Shown here: piece by piece, positions 30,570 through 43,487 of the stretch | Numbering within the stretch: position 1 is the stretch's first letter | Layout of the letters: each line of letters opens with the position of its first letter | From: Ilex aquifolium | Lineage: Eukaryota > Streptophyta > Magnoliopsida > Aquifoliales > Aquifoliaceae | NCBI GenBank assembly: GCA_951799425.1 | Contig: OX637407.1 | Coordinates: 26,905,691-26,969,690 of the forward strand | Direction of reading: 5' to 3' | DNA: 64,000 bases | The notes under the pieces: generated by a model | Database searches by the model: none | What the model was told of the DNA's origin: nothing | The model's input: only the letters and a program-made list of their open reading frames with translations | Translations under genes and position numbers: made by a program

Positions 30570-33500
30570 TATAAATATCCCACATGTCGTGTCCCAATAG
30601 AGAAGAACATGTTTGACATGTTATTTTATTCCTCCTCTTCAAAGATTTGATTCCTGTAATTTCTTTAGTGCATAATATAAAGTTTGATTCAAAGTCAGTT
30701 TGCATAATGGGTGCTTAATGGTATTTAGTATCCACTAATTGTATATGATAAGGTCTTAATAGTATTAAAAAAAGTGGAAAGAAAAGTAAATTTTGTTTTG
30801 TATACGTGTAATTAACATTAATATATTCATGGGTGCTTAGATTAGTTCTACAAGATTATGTGGTTTCCAATGTTGGGGGCTCAAATTTAAAGGGAAAAAA
30901 AGGCTCTCCAAAGATCAACCAGATGTAATTTTTGCGACAAGATAACACTATAAACAAAGAACATGATAAAAATATATATATATATATATAGTTTGGAAAG
31001 TATTACTATTTATTTAATTTATTTTACTTTTAATGTAGAACGACGAATCGAATCTACTTTTGAAAAGGAAACAGAATAGAAGTTGCTAAGTAGTATACGA
31101 GAATCTAATTTTTTTGTTTGACCTAATAAAAATTATGTCATGCTTCTATTGTAGAAGCCTTATAACAATTCTCGCGCCATAATAACATTATCGATTTATA
31201 AGATTTTGATCACCCAAGTTAAAATGGTTGAATAGTATTATCATCTGTTAGAATAGGTGGCTCATATTCAATATATGAAGAGATACAACAGGTTCACATT
31301 TAATGGGCTAGTTGTCGGAGGTTGTAATTTTTATACATATATATATATATATATATATAAAGTTTTAACCTTGTTTTTAGTGTTGAATAAAAACAATGTA
31401 GCTACTCTCTCGTGAACGTATGCAAATTGTCGAATCGCATAAAATTCTTATGTTCATCTTCTAATTTTTCTATTTTTTATTATTATTCATCGTACACAAA
31501 TCACAACTCTATCTATATATACCTTTCTAGGCTGTAATTGATGGTGGTTTGATGGCTTTGAGAAAGACAATCAAAAAGAGAGAAATGTAATCTACTTTCT
31601 TTTATGGGTGGCATATTAGTGAAAGGGGGACATGAAAGCCATGATTAAGGCATCAAAGGGAATTTTAATCCACCACCCACCATTAAAGTGGGAGCTGTCA
31701 TTTCACTTTGAGTGGTCATGGACATGACCATATGCTATCTACCCTAAACAGTGACTACAATGAAATCTTAAGGTCAAGTGTGATATAAAAATTGTTTTGA
31801 TTAACTAAAGATTCAAAGTAATTGGTAGATGAAGAATCTTGGAGGATATCAATTGCCTTATAAAATGGCACTTGGGGCTAAAGAGTACTTTTTTGTGTGG
31901 TTTAGTGGGCAGTAGGGACAAAGAAGAGTAGATATTTTTTTTTGGGGGTGGGGGGTGGAGGGGGTAGCACCTCTTAAATAAGTTCTTATCATTTAGTTGG
32001 TTCTTTTTTCTGTAGATATAGGGTGCTGGAAATTAGCTTGAGTGATGCTTTGTGGGTCCTGTTAAATGAGTTCTTGCCACTACACTAGTTGATATTCTTT
32101 TTGCATCAATCATGTGTTTTGCAAATAAGAAAGATTGTTAATGTCTAATATTTGATGTTATTTGCGAACTTTATATAGTGTTTGCGTTGTCTGGTAGTGA
32201 TAATACCATTATCGATTTAAAAGTTCTGATCATCCAAGTTAACATGGTTGAATAGTGACCGGAAAGTGACAAGACTAAGAAGGATAAAATGGACATTCAA
32301 TACTTTTGGCAGGTAACATAAACAATGATAGGAGTAACCCGTGCCGGAAGATATTTATCAGTCCAGATCATGAGTGAAATATCATGACTTTGTTATAAAA
32401 AAACAATCACAGATTTTATAGATCTTCATATATCTGTACATGTAATGGATCTTGGAGTACGGAGTTGGGTAAAGCATCCCATAAATTTAAACTAAAAGCA
32501 TAAAATTCATATATTGGAAACTATACAAACCTATGTCATTAAAAGAAATAATAGTGCCTAAGATCACCATGTTATGTTGAATAAAGTCACCAATATTTAA
32601 TGAAAATATTTTTTATTTTTAAAAAAAATTGGACAAAATTTTCCCTAAAAATAGGACCCCATGAAAATGTCAAGGTGCATAGACAACTTATAAAACACTA
32701 ATTACACAATCCACCATTTATAAAATGCTAATTAAACAAATAAACCATAAACTCTGCATGACAAACTGAAAATAAATAAGCATAACTTTCAAGCAGGTGA
32801 ATACATTAGAAAGAATGCATAAAGGTTTTGAACTGTGAGTCTGATAGAGAGCGGTAATCTCAAATGCATTTGATAAAAACCATTCCCAATTTAAAAGTTG
32901 TAATATAAGTTCAAGCAAAAAAAGTTCAATTGATATAAACCATTCCCAATTTCAAACAAATAAGTAGGAATTTTAGTTTAAGCAAAAAATATTCTACATA
33001 ATTCTACCTCTATAAACCTTTTTATCACTTCAAAAAACTTCAATTTAACTTTATAAATCAGAGCAGAACCATAGTTACCAGAATTCACTAAATCCCTAAC
33101 GACCTACGATCTGGGTATATCTATACCAAACACAGTAGTTTGCGATCTAAATCACCAAAATCTACGATCCTAAATTGTACATCTAAAATAATATATAATT
33201 ATAAATCTATATAAACTTAGATAAATGGTAACTGAGTTGGTGTTTATTGATGTTCTAGATATATAATATTGTATAGTGGTAAAAACAATCTAGATAAGAG
33301 TTTCAAAACGAATTACAATCCAAAATACCGTACCAGCTAAGTCTACCCTCATCGTACCGCATACCTAAAAAATTGTCTTACCGCATACCAATACCAATTT
33401 CACGTACCAAAACGACTCACGATCTAGATAATATTGAGCAAAACCACACCAGAAACACAAATCCAACAGTTCGGCGCCATTAGACACCACTTCTCACACC

Positions 33501-35515
33501 AAATTCCCCTTAATAACTGACCCAAAAATTTCTCGTAGAACCATTCAACTAGTTTAGATTACTCAAATCAAACTAAAATTCACAGAAGTTCAAATTAAAC
33601 TAAATTAAAATTCACAAATTCGAACTTAAATTAAAAAGAATAAAGAATAAAACGAATAGTTAAAATAGCTAAAAAGATCATTAAACAACCCCAATCACTC
33701 AAAATGCAAATAGTTAGAATAGCATAGGATTAGCTCTTCTTCTTAGTTCATCTCTCTTGCATGGCTTGCTTCTTCGCTTCATCGCATGAATTCGCTTTTT
33801 CCTTGCTTCTTTGATATTTGCCTTGCCTTGATTGTTCCAGACGATCCAAGATTGCCTTGCCTACGTGCGCTTTTCAAAACACTGCTTCAAATAACATAAA
33901 CTTAAAAGCGAACTTAGCAAATAGAATTAATCAAAAATTGAAGTCAAATCAAACCATTCCATGTTACTCTACTAGTGAATTACAACTTTTGTTGTCTCGC
34001 TGTCATATTAATAAAAAAACCTTCATCAAGATAAACACATTTGTCTCAGTCGAAATTCCTGAATGTACCAAGTACAATATGTGTGACAAATTCAGCACCC
34101 CTGCCCCAGCCCCAAAAACAACAAAGAAAAAAACCAATTGTGGAAAAATTTTAAGAGAAATGCACTAGTTGAATCAACAAAAACACATTAGCTTTGCCTA
34201 GTTAAAAATTGTGTTGGCCAAGCATAATTTTTGAGCATGTACCAAAATGGGGGCATGCCCTAAAAGGTGAACTATGAATCAACTTCTTATGCAACTGGTC
34301 TTTTCATGATGATTGGCTAGATAAGCAAATCAAGCTCCATCTAATTTAGAGTTTTCTAATTTTACAAATGACCCTCAACATGGCTCAATACCCACAGCAA
34401 CATTTGGACTACAAGGTCAAAACTAAGCTAAGAGCTCAAATCAATCCTAATTGGTGTCTAAAGAGGAGATTTCATGGAGACAAAAAGGTCAGATAAAGTG
34501 GGTTACAGAGGGGTATAATAATTAAAAGTAGTTCTATTAGATAGCAAATGAGAGAAGGAAGAAAGTATTTGAAGCATGTGTATGGAATTTTGAAAAATTC
34601 AAATATCTCAAAGATAGATAGAGAGATAGGAATTTATCGAACGAATCGCACTCTTTCGCATACGTCAAGAGTCTATTGATGAGAAGGGGCTGAGAAAGCT
34701 TGGACTGAATTCCTACAGTAATAAATATGAGCACAATATATATAAGCACGAATAACCAACAATATTTATTACACATAAAAAAGAAACAAGAACACTCAAA
34801 TTTAAAAACACATCAAAAATAAAGCATACCTTGCTTCCAAGCTCCAAATTTTTTCCTTTAACCTGTTACAAAAATGTTTTATCAGACCAACATGTTTCAT
34901 ACGAAGTTTTATACCTATCAAATCAAGAACCATAGAACAGAACATTTGCAGGTTGACTTTTTGTCTGCTTAATAGATAGTCAACACTCATTATTTTGGCC
35001 TCCAAAACAACCGAATGATTACAATGTTGGAAAGGTTTCAAATAAAATCTTACCGAAAGACCAAATGGTTATTTTAATTTTATTTTTTGATAAAAGAAGA
35101 ATTTGATTATAGAAAGAGATCAAGAGCATAATACATTGTTGAGTACAATATATCCTCAGGAAATGAGTAAAATAACCTAATGGTTACCCATTCCCCTGCC
35201 CCGATAATACCATTTTTTTTCAGCCCATGTTGTATTTATTTGCGAGTGATATTGTACTAGCTGATGAAAGTAAAGAATGAATTAACATAAACAAAAAACT
35301 TGGCTAGGAACTCTTCAATCAAAAGGATTTAGGATAAGTAGGACTAGAATTGAGTATATGAAATGTAACTTTAGTACAAAATAATCGAAATCAAGTAGTA
35401 GTAAAAATTGAAGATGAAGAGAGTGTGAGATTAATGCTGGATTGACTAAATGGAGGAATGCATCTAGTGTATTATGTGATAGACATATACCCCTCAAACT
35501 GAAAAAAAAAATTCT
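30570..35515. other. Gene-poor stretch, no supported gene
   Basis: (AT)n microsatellites at 30971-30992 and 31336-31361. The block CATTATCGATTTA plus CCAAGTTAA.ATGGTTGAATA occurs at about 31178-31240 and again at about 32205-32260. An ATGGTTACC-like end with CGTACC motifs at 33070-33430 suggests a degraded transposon. A 116-codon frame at 33818-34168 has no recognisable domain. Confidence 0.45.
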
Positions 35516-35520
35516 ATAAA

Positions 35521-35574
35521 ACGGCCATAAGACCCACTACACTTTACGGTTTTGAATGTTGGACAACTAAAAAA
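35521..35574 (+). mobile_element. LINE fragment (reverse-transcriptase C-terminal segment)
   Basis: Translation TAIRPTTLYGFECWTTKK resembles the R-P-x-L-Y-G-x-E-C-W segment near the C-terminus of plant LINE ORF2 proteins. Only this short piece is recognisable in frame, and the surrounding sequence is degenerate. Confidence 0.65.
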
Positions 35575-35579
35575 TAACA

Positions 35580-37430
35580 TAGAAGAGAGTGCAATAAAAT
35601 TTTAGAGTCAAGAAAGGGTGTCACTGAAGTTAGGTCTATCTATAGGGGATGTGGATGAAATTTTTCCAAATTTCAATATGTTGCTTGAATTTTATTATTG
35701 GAAATTAGGAAATAATCCCTCTCCTCCATTTTCTTATTGTTTAGGTGGAAGAATCATGAAAGATTAGATAAAACTAATAGAAAATGGTTTACCAACGAAG
35801 AATTGTGTTACCATGACTATCATGAGAAATATCCATCTTTATCCTCATCACCATTGATAAACGTTTATAGAATCTGACATTCCCGGTGGAATTCTTTCCT
35901 ATCCCAATAGATTTTACACCAGCATCTCTATATATATCCATCCAACATATCAATTTCTAGTGCAACTTCTGCTTTGTTTGCTTTTCATCTACCATAACCA
36001 TCGTCCTAGAATTCAATTTGTTTGGGAGGAAATTAAACATTTCAGATTTACATTAACAAGTGCATTCTTTTTTTAACACAGATCAAAACTGTGTCACATA
36101 ACAATACACTGGATAGAAGACAATCTTCCAAAAAGTGTAGTTCTCAAATATGAACCAGTCCATCTTGGACATTTAACATGGCATCCGCTAATCAATTTGA
36201 TATTTATAAAAAAAAAAATTAAAGGCATGAATTCATACACCCATAAATATGCTTAGAAAAGTATGCAATCCAATAAATAATGAGAAAGTGTTTACCACAT
36301 TTTCATCATTTGGAGAAGCCCAATTGATTAATGTCTCAAGGTCTCTTGAAACTAATTACAAAAACTACATAAAGGTACTTGCCATTAATTTTCTTTTCTA
36401 GTTTTTCAATACTCTTGCACTTTTTTTTTTCCCTCAAAATAATACATAAGTTTTTCGATGAATATTTTTCCTGAGGTAAGTTGTTGATATTTTAGTTTAG
36501 CTTTCGATTTCTCAATAACACATATTGAATTTATAGATATTACAGAAATTTTCTAAAAATATTATAAATTCAAAATTTCCATCATCTTTGTTTTATGCTA
36601 CCAACTATGTTTAAACTTGCTCAAGACTTGAGATAAACAAGATTTTTTTCTCAAAAAGAAGTATTCAGTAGCTGCTATTAGCAAATTAACTTTGTATATA
36701 CCATACCATGATCTCAATTTAAAAAACTTTTCAAATACGAGAGACAAAAGGACTTACCTAGCAGGTCATGATCAAAATTTGTCTGATAAGATTTTATTGC
36801 ATGCAATTAATTCAGAAATATTATTGGTATATCTTTCAGAGTGAAAAACTCAGCCCAAAAGTTTTTTGGATTAAATTATTATATATTTCAGATATATAGC
36901 CTATGTAGTTCTTTTATGTAGAAGAAATATGGAAGATAAACAACCAAAACATGTAAAAAATTATTATGTAGTATCATATCACTTTCATAAATTATTCAAG
37001 CATGCTTCTTTATAACTTTAATGGAAATGACGATGACGTTTGATTCTATAGAATGAAACAATGTTAGAAATGCTGATGATACAAATTTAGAGCTTTGGAC
37101 ATGAAACTTTTTAAAATTGCAAGCCTAGTTTCTCATTCAAAGAGCAAGATACTATGAGGCTCTCTCCTGGAAAGCAAGCAGCAAGTTTGAACAATGTTTA
37201 GAACTCGATAGTCAATCCCGAGCCAAGCTTGAGTAATCCTTAAATAGCACGAGCCGAATTTAAACATAACCAAGTTCGAAAAGTTTAGTTCGATTAGCAT
37301 CCCTACTTGAGACGTGTGACGATATGTCCCAAAGGACTTCACCAATAAAAATATGTTATATCAGAAGTCAATGATATATTAAACAAAAACTCAAAGGAAC
37401 ATCAAATATCAACAATTGAATAAATCATGC
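35580..37430. other. Gene-poor stretch
   Basis: AT-rich. At 37185-37310 CTCGA/GAGCC motifs ending TTCGATTAGCATCCCT look like a hAT-like element end. No gene. Confidence 0.45.
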
Positions 37431-37439
37431 GAAATATGC

Positions 37440-37690
37440 GGCCCTTTGTCGTTGATTCTCTCCATATTGCCTTTGCTGGTCTTCGGGTTTCCCTCCACCT
37501 CCTTCACCGACTTATGAACCCACTGGTGCTATCGATCCTAATTGCTATTCAGATACAAGTGCTACTCATCACATGACAAGAGATTCTCGCAAACTACAGA
37601 ACCGTTCTCCCTATGTTGGCTCTGATTCTGTCCTTCTTGGCAATGGTGATAATCTTTCTATAACCCACACGGGTAACATCCCCTTTTACT
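37440..37690 (+). mobile_element. Ty1/copia polyprotein fragment (fossil)
   Basis: The plus strand encodes DTSATHHMTRDSRKLQN and then PYVGSDSVLLGNGDNLSITH. This matches the protease-region signature D-S-G-A-T-H-H of copia elements with the following V-G-N-G-x-x-L-x-I-x-H-x-G. No LTRs or later pol domains are seen nearby, so this is a broken fragment of an old insertion. Confidence 0.8.
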
Positions 37691-38005
37691 TGGATTTAAG
37701 TATGCCAGCCAGACTTATACTCCATTAAGTCCTATTTTTTATCAAATAATTGTTATTAAGTACACGCTTTAAATTTATTTTTTTGTATTACCTAATTCTC
37801 TCTACCATAAAATACTACCTACGTGATTGCTAGTTTCTATGTTTTCAAATATTTATATATTAGATTTGAGACTTTCAATATTTCTTAGTCATCTTCTATT
37901 AATACTGCATACCTAATTGACAATTTTTATATTTTCAAATATCTAACTATTAAATTTAAGACTTTCAATATTTCTTGGATGTTATGTACTGTTTGAGTTT
38001 TAAAA

Positions 38006-38277
38006 ATTCAAATGAAATTAATATTTCATTGTCATCTCTCATTCTCTCTTCCCCTATTTTCTCTCTCAAACTCGTTCTCTCTCCCTGCGTATTCAAGGCA
38101 CCGTTACTCTCTTTCTCTATTGAAGAAGTATGGAAAAGTCAATTCAAACGAAATTAATATTCCATTATCATCTCTCATTCTCTCTCCCCCTATTTTCTCT
38201 CTCAAACTCATTCCCTCTCCTCTGCGTATTCAAGGCACTGTTACTCTCTCTCTGTATATATATATATATCTCTCTCT
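38006..38277 (+). repeat. 136-bp tandem duplication, CT-rich
   Basis: The unit starting ATTCAAAtGAAATTAATATT recurs 136 bp later at 38142 with few changes, including CTATTTTCTCTCTCAAACTC and GCGTATTCAAGGCACTG. It runs into (TA)n and (CT)n tracts at 38256-38285. Frames over it are low-complexity. Confidence 0.85.
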
Positions 38278-38359
38278 CTCTCTCTTCCCCCTATTTTCTC
38301 CCTATTGAAGAAGTAGAGAAAGGTGGCATTGGGTGTAAACTTCTCAGTCTCAGTAACGC

Positions 38360-38560
38360 CTAATCAATAGACTATGGTTCCGATGGAGAGGAAGAAGAAT
38401 CAATGGCTAAGCTCACTGCTTCGAGCGGTGGAGCCCTCGCTTAGGCGATGTTAACGAATAAGGCTATGTTTTCAGTGAGGGTTCCGATTATGCTCACGCT
38501 TACACCTCCGATTGCAAGGTTCTTGGGAAGACGCCGCATTACCAAGAACAATATATGACT
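38360..38560 (+). other. Unassigned gene-like fragment
   Basis: GC-richer than its surroundings, with short open segments such as DYGSDGEEEESMAKLTASSG and, in another frame, GSDYAHAYTSDCKVLGK. Could be captured or decayed coding sequence. No family recognised. Confidence 0.3.
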
Positions 38561-38639
38561 TTTTATTCCATTATCATCTCAAGTTCTCTCTTTTTTGCCA
38601 CATTTTATTGCTTTTCAAGATTCGGGGTTGTTTATAATT

Positions 38640-38942
38640 TTTTTTTTCATTTGTCACTATTTTTTTCATTGTTTTTTCTATTATGTCACTGTTTTTTCCA
38701 TTGTGTCACTATTTTTTTCCTTGTGTCACTGTTTTTTTTCATTGTCACTGTTTTTTCCCGTGTAACTATTTTTTTCTATTGTGCACTATTTTTTCCATTG
38801 TGTCACTATTTTTTTTCATTGTCACTGTTTTTTCCCGTGTAACTATTTTTTTCATTTGTGTCACTATTTTTTACACTGTGTCAATGTTTTTTTTTTTCAT
38901 TTGTGTCACTGTTTTTTCTATTGTGTCACTGTTTCTCATTTA
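38640..38942 (+). repeat. Minisatellite with TGTCACT units
   Basis: About 15 units of 16-22 bp, consensus CATTGTGTCACTGTTTTTT with variable T-run length. A larger 64-bp period is also visible (CATTGTCACTGTTTTTTCCC plus GTGTAACTATTTTTTTC occurs twice, about 38738 and 38817). Frames encode repetitive S/L-F-F-H-C peptides and are not genes. Confidence 0.85.
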
Positions 38943-38944
38943 GT

Positions 38945-41900
38945 TGGTCTACCAATATACTAAATTTTTCAAAACTCCAATTAGTATTTTTTCAAATCTA
39001 TCCCCCGCCCTCCTTCTTTAATGCACTCAGAGGGAACTGTCAACCAAACAATAAAAGCTACAAACCACAGACATCAGTCCATCATGTTGCACAAGCCAAC
39101 GCCGATTTTATACTTTTTAAAATTACGAGTTAATATACACGTTCATTACACATGAACCATTATGTATTATCATTATATTTGACATATATCATTTTCTGAT
39201 ATAGATTTGTAGATTATTTGTTTAAGATTGGATATCTCGAGAATTTTGTCACTTTTTAAATAACCCTGAATAAGATTTGAAAAGATTAAGTGAATCAAAA
39301 GGAAAGAAGTAAATGACTCATAAATTACAAGTAAAAAAAAAGTACATATGCAATTTTTTCCCCGGGAAAGTAAGATGTAATTTAGTAATTTAAGATCAAA
39401 GGTAATGTCAAAATGTGTAAAAAGATATGATTAAGTTTAAAATATTTATCAAAATGTGTAAAAAGATATGATTAAGTTTAAAATATTTATCAACAATAAA
39501 TCGTAAGTCAAAAATGTTCTTAATCCACACGACATACAAAAATTTGAGATCCTAACCTTGAACCTCGATCCACTGCTCGTAAGAATAAGACAAATGTCAC
39601 AATCATCAATCCCCAAAGATCTTAAAGCTCCACAGTCAGCAACTCCATAGAGGACAAGGCAGTTGCTAACAAATTTTCACCATTGTCTGATTGATCTTTT
39701 CCATAGCATAGGCTTTCTGAATCTTCTACTTTCCTTCTGTTTTTTTTTTTCGTACTTTTTTATTGTTTTTTAGGTTTCGACTTCTGAATCTTTTCTATTT
39801 ATACAGGATTTCAGTCATTGCACTTTCTCAAGCTTCACTATTACAAGATAAGCAATAGAGTAATACCTTAAGAGACCATTTGCTACTTGGGGAAACAAAA
39901 TGATATACTTAGGAGGAAACAAAACGAAGCAATTGAAGGAAAATGTCTACTTACACTGTCTTTTTCCCCTTTTAACTGAAGAAAAGAAGGATTTCAATAT
40001 TTCCCTTCCCCCCAATTCTTCCCAGGAACAAACGAAGATAAAAAGTATTACTTCTTAAGAAAGAACTTTCAGCAAACTTCCTTTCACACATATTCAAAAG
40101 AATGACCAACACTACACAAAATTCATACCACATCAAAAAAATAAAAGTCAGTCACAAGAAAACAAGTGTCCTGAATTTTGTTCATCTGTGCAAGGATACT
40201 TTTACAAAGAAAAGGAGGGAACACAAATTCAAAAAGCCATAGGTGTTCGAGTCACACTTCAGAAGGCAAGCATACTATTCCTTGAAGCTTCTTCAGCCTA
40301 ACTAAAAAGGCTCCAAGTTTCATATACCTTCACAAACAATGTCAATAGACTTGAAAATCATCAAACATTCAGGCTGCATTATAATATGCTGTAGAATATG
40401 AGCATTCCCGGCAATAGACATAATTGACCATATGGCTAATTTTAGTGAAACAAAACACAAATCTTCATCCCATAGAAAATCATAAGCAGTGAAAATCCGC
40501 AGCGTATTTAAATAATGGAATCTACTCTATTAAAGATATAATAATTTTCCTCATAAGAAAGAGATATCAACTCAAATGAATAATTCAGCCATCACCCAGA
40601 CACGTCATAGAATGGCAAGAAATTTGTCAAATTAGACCATTCAGATGAGTCAATAAACCACGAGTGACCCATGTTTACTCATGGACCCTTCTATTAGACT
40701 CATTGTTAGTCTTACTTCTATGCACAACCAGACACGGACTTCCATAATAAAAGGGAAAGGTAAGATGATTGAGGGTGAGGTTTGAAAAGAATTAACTGTA
40801 ATTCCTCCAGAATTTTTACAATTCAAGAAAATAATGTTTGTATTTGTCTGTGGCTACTATCTCTGATACTCCAGAACAAACAATATTTAAGTATGCCCTT
40901 CTACTTGCATGTATACATGTGTGTATAGAATTCAAACATATCGACCTCAAAACTAAAGAGAATCTTGTAGAGCATTAAGAACACATATACAGAAGCCACA
41001 GAACTTCCTTATGATGATGAGCCTATCACATGAAGTAAGAAAAGGTTTCTAAGTTTCCGATTTACCATTCTGCTCCAAACATGAGAAACAACGCAAACCA
41101 CGTAGATGAAACATCACCCGTTGCCACTGCATCATTCCCATCTTCCATTCCATATCTAGCTGATTTTGTCAACCAGTTGATCCAGCAATAGTTCCTTTCA
41201 CGTTAGGTTTGCCAAAAGCCTTCCCTTCACTTTGTCTATTAACCCAAAGTTGAGGCTCGTGGCACCCTCAGGTCTTCAAAGCCTGTTTCTCTTGCTACAA
41301 CTACCCTCTTTCCAGTTACTTGGGCCATAATATGTCCAAACCACAGGTATATTTTCCCCCTCTACGTTTTTTCACTAATTTTACAACTAAAGTCTTGGTT
41401 TGTCGTTAGTTTTGCAAAACCCCTTTTTCACACCACCTTAACACCCACACACCCATGAAAAAGACAAAAAAAAAAAAGGAAGCTAGATCACAACTGAAAA
41501 TTTTCTCTATATATGTGCCATTCATAGAACATTCCAGAAGTACATCTAATGAAGTCAACAAAGAAGGGATCATCTATTTATAATATATCAACTCAATTAT
41601 AACATCTGCCATCATGATTACCAGGTTGTATATTGTAGCAGTATTAATGATTAAACATACTCCCTCATAAATGTGAAAACATGAAAATCATATATAAAAC
41701 ATGACTCAGAGAAGAACCTCTAATAACAAGCTGAGCTTTTGAAATATGGCAACCTGTTTCATAGTAACAGACAGAACATCACACACAACTAGCAAGTGCA
41801 ACTAGAATCGAAGCAAAGGTTTGACATTAAAAAAAACGAAAAGAAAAGAGAAATGCAGTGACCAACATTTAGCCCATCATTTGCAGCAAGAAATGTATTC

Positions 41901-42390
41901 AGTACATAAGCCATGTCCCAAGAACAAACTGGCAGGCCTTATTTTCTCTCTCCAAGACAATTCCAAGAAAATTAAGAATCATAAAACCCAGAAACTAATC
42001 CTATGATTCTTGAAAAAGCTTCAGCCAACACTTAATGACAACCTATCATTGTATTGCTCCTTGTTATTAAAACCTGTTCTTGATGACACTCACATTTCAG
42101 AATTTCTCATGTCACTGAAAATGAGGGAAGACAAATTCAATGGAAGAAAACACACACAAAGGTTTGAAAAAGTATACTTAAGACCTTCAAGATAACATTC
42201 TGTTGAATCTTGAGTAAACCCTAATATTCCTATCATCCCCCCCCCCTCCCACTCAAAAAAGAAAATAAGAAGAGGAAAAAGTTGGGACAATTTACCCAAT
42301 TAGCAAATCATGTGTCTCCGGAGAAAGAAATGTCATAGATCCAGTTCAGCACAGGGCACCATTACAGTGCACATAGGGCACCAAAATACA
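38945..42390. other. Gene-poor stretch downstream of the F-box/kelch gene
   Basis: Contains an exact 41-bp tandem duplication at 39408-39489. Otherwise AT-rich with no recognisable coding segment. The final part may include the F-box gene's 3' UTR. Confidence 0.45.
39408..39489 (+). repeat. Exact 41-bp tandem duplication
   Basis: Unit TCAAAATGTGTAAAAAGATA... occurs at 39408-39448 and 39449-39489 without a difference, so it is recent. Confidence 0.9.
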
Positions 42391-42395
42391 AGTCT

Positions 42396-43487
42396 TCAGC
42401 ATCCCATTACAGCACAATTATAGACAAAGCTACCAGATTTCTTCGAGCCAAGCAAGTTCCACTGTGGTGGACCTGAACTCGGGATCCATGAATTAACTTC
42501 GATAAACCCTTCACCCATAGTTCTAGGTCCTCCAATAACAATAAGCCGGTCTCCACATGCCCTAAATGCCAAACCCCAACCATTCATAGAAGCAGCACGT
42601 TCAGGCAACCTCCCCACAGTGATCCATCTCCTGTTACCCTTGTCATACTTCCTCACCTCCATGTCAGCATAACCAGCTGCATATAACTCATTATTTACAA
42701 CTGTGACCAGAGGGGGTGCCCCTGATGTAGCAGGCATCCCAACTTCTCTGGCTGCACCCACAGGGGACATGTTAGGGATTTCACTCCAAGTTCTTGTATC
42801 CAAATTATATTCCTCCCCACATGTGAGAGTCTTTGACTCTCTTCCTCCAATCCCTCCAATGACATAAAATTTTTTATCCATGAACACAGCAGAACACATC
42901 TTCCGTGGTTTAATCATTCTTGGGAGTGTCTCCCAAGTTCCACTCTCCGAATTATAGAGCTCTGCTGAGCTGAGGATGTTGCCCTGCGAATCACAACCAC
43001 CAGCTAAAATTGCAATCTCCCCAAGACTGGCAGACCCAAACAAACATCTTGGTGCATTCATACTCATCCCAGATGACCACGTGTTTGTCAGTAAACTGTA
43101 ACTGTAGATGACTTGAGACATCATTTCTTTACCAAATACAAGAAGCTCGGTGCCAACTGCCAAAGACTCCTTATCTGAAAATAAAAAGAATTCATTGGAT
43201 GGCATTGTTGGTAAATGCATCCAACGGCCACTATAGGGATCAAAAGCCTCCCATTCAAGCAGGTGGCAAGAAAAATAAACCCAATGCTCAACTACCCTAC
43301 ATTGTCGTCTTAGTCTATAGAGCTCACCACTCCGAATGAGTGATCGGAAACTCTGATTCAAAGATGCAATAAAACCATAATCAGATCTTGAGCATCGAAG
43401 GAGGCAGCAAATTGAGATGTCCCGACCAATGGCATGGATAAGGGAACTTGAATCCGAATTATCACCAGCATGACGCTGGTTAGCCAT
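42396..43487 (-). CDS. F-box/kelch-repeat protein (At1g26930/At1g74510-like)
   Basis: Frame of 363 aa from ATG at 43487-43485. A degenerate F-box lies at about residues 16-62 (LIHAIGRDISICCLLRCSRS...GELYRLRR). Kelch-type repeats follow from about 85 to 345, with GEIAILAGGCDSQGNILSSA, FYVIGGIGGRESKTLTCGEE and RLIVIGGPRTMGEGFIEVNS. The end NCAVMGC is shared with the Arabidopsis relatives. Such proteins join SCF ubiquitin ligases through ASK/SKP1 and use the kelch propeller to bind targets. The Arabidopsis proteins are about 420-450 aa, so the N-terminal tail is shorter here. The frame stays open about 20 codons upstream of this ATG (to near 43545), where an acceptor could lie, so a spliced longer N-terminus is possible. 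I found no coding exon for it upstream. Confidence 0.92.
   Translation of the reverse strand: MANQRHAGDNSDSSSLIHAIGRDISICCLLRCSRSDYGFIASLNQSFRSLIRSGELYRLRRQCRVVEHWVYFSCHLLEWEAFDPYSGRWMHLPTMPSNEFFLFSDKESLAVGTELLVFGKEMMSQVIYSYSLLTNTWSSGMSMNAPRCLFGSASLGEIAILAGGCDSQGNILSSAELYNSESGTWETLPRMIKPRKMCSAVFMDKKFYVIGGIGGRESKTLTCGEEYNLDTRTWSEIPNMSPVGAAREVGMPATSGAPPLVTVVNNELYAAGYADMEVRKYDKGNRRWITVGRLPERAASMNGWGLAFRACGDRLIVIGGPRTMGEGFIEVNSWIPSSGPPQWNLLGSKKSGSFVYNCAVMGC

Noticed and set aside
33818-34168. 116-codon plus-strand frame as a small Cys-containing protein
   Set aside because: No domain or signal peptide recognised, AT-driven composition, no splice or promoter support.
38640-38942. CRISPR-like array
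   Set aside because: Units are 16-22 bp with T-run spacers and no unique spacers; the genome is a plant nucleus.
38555-39133. Overlapping F/H/C-rich frames as a membrane protein
   Set aside because: They translate the TGTCACT minisatellite in three frames equally, with no frame preference.
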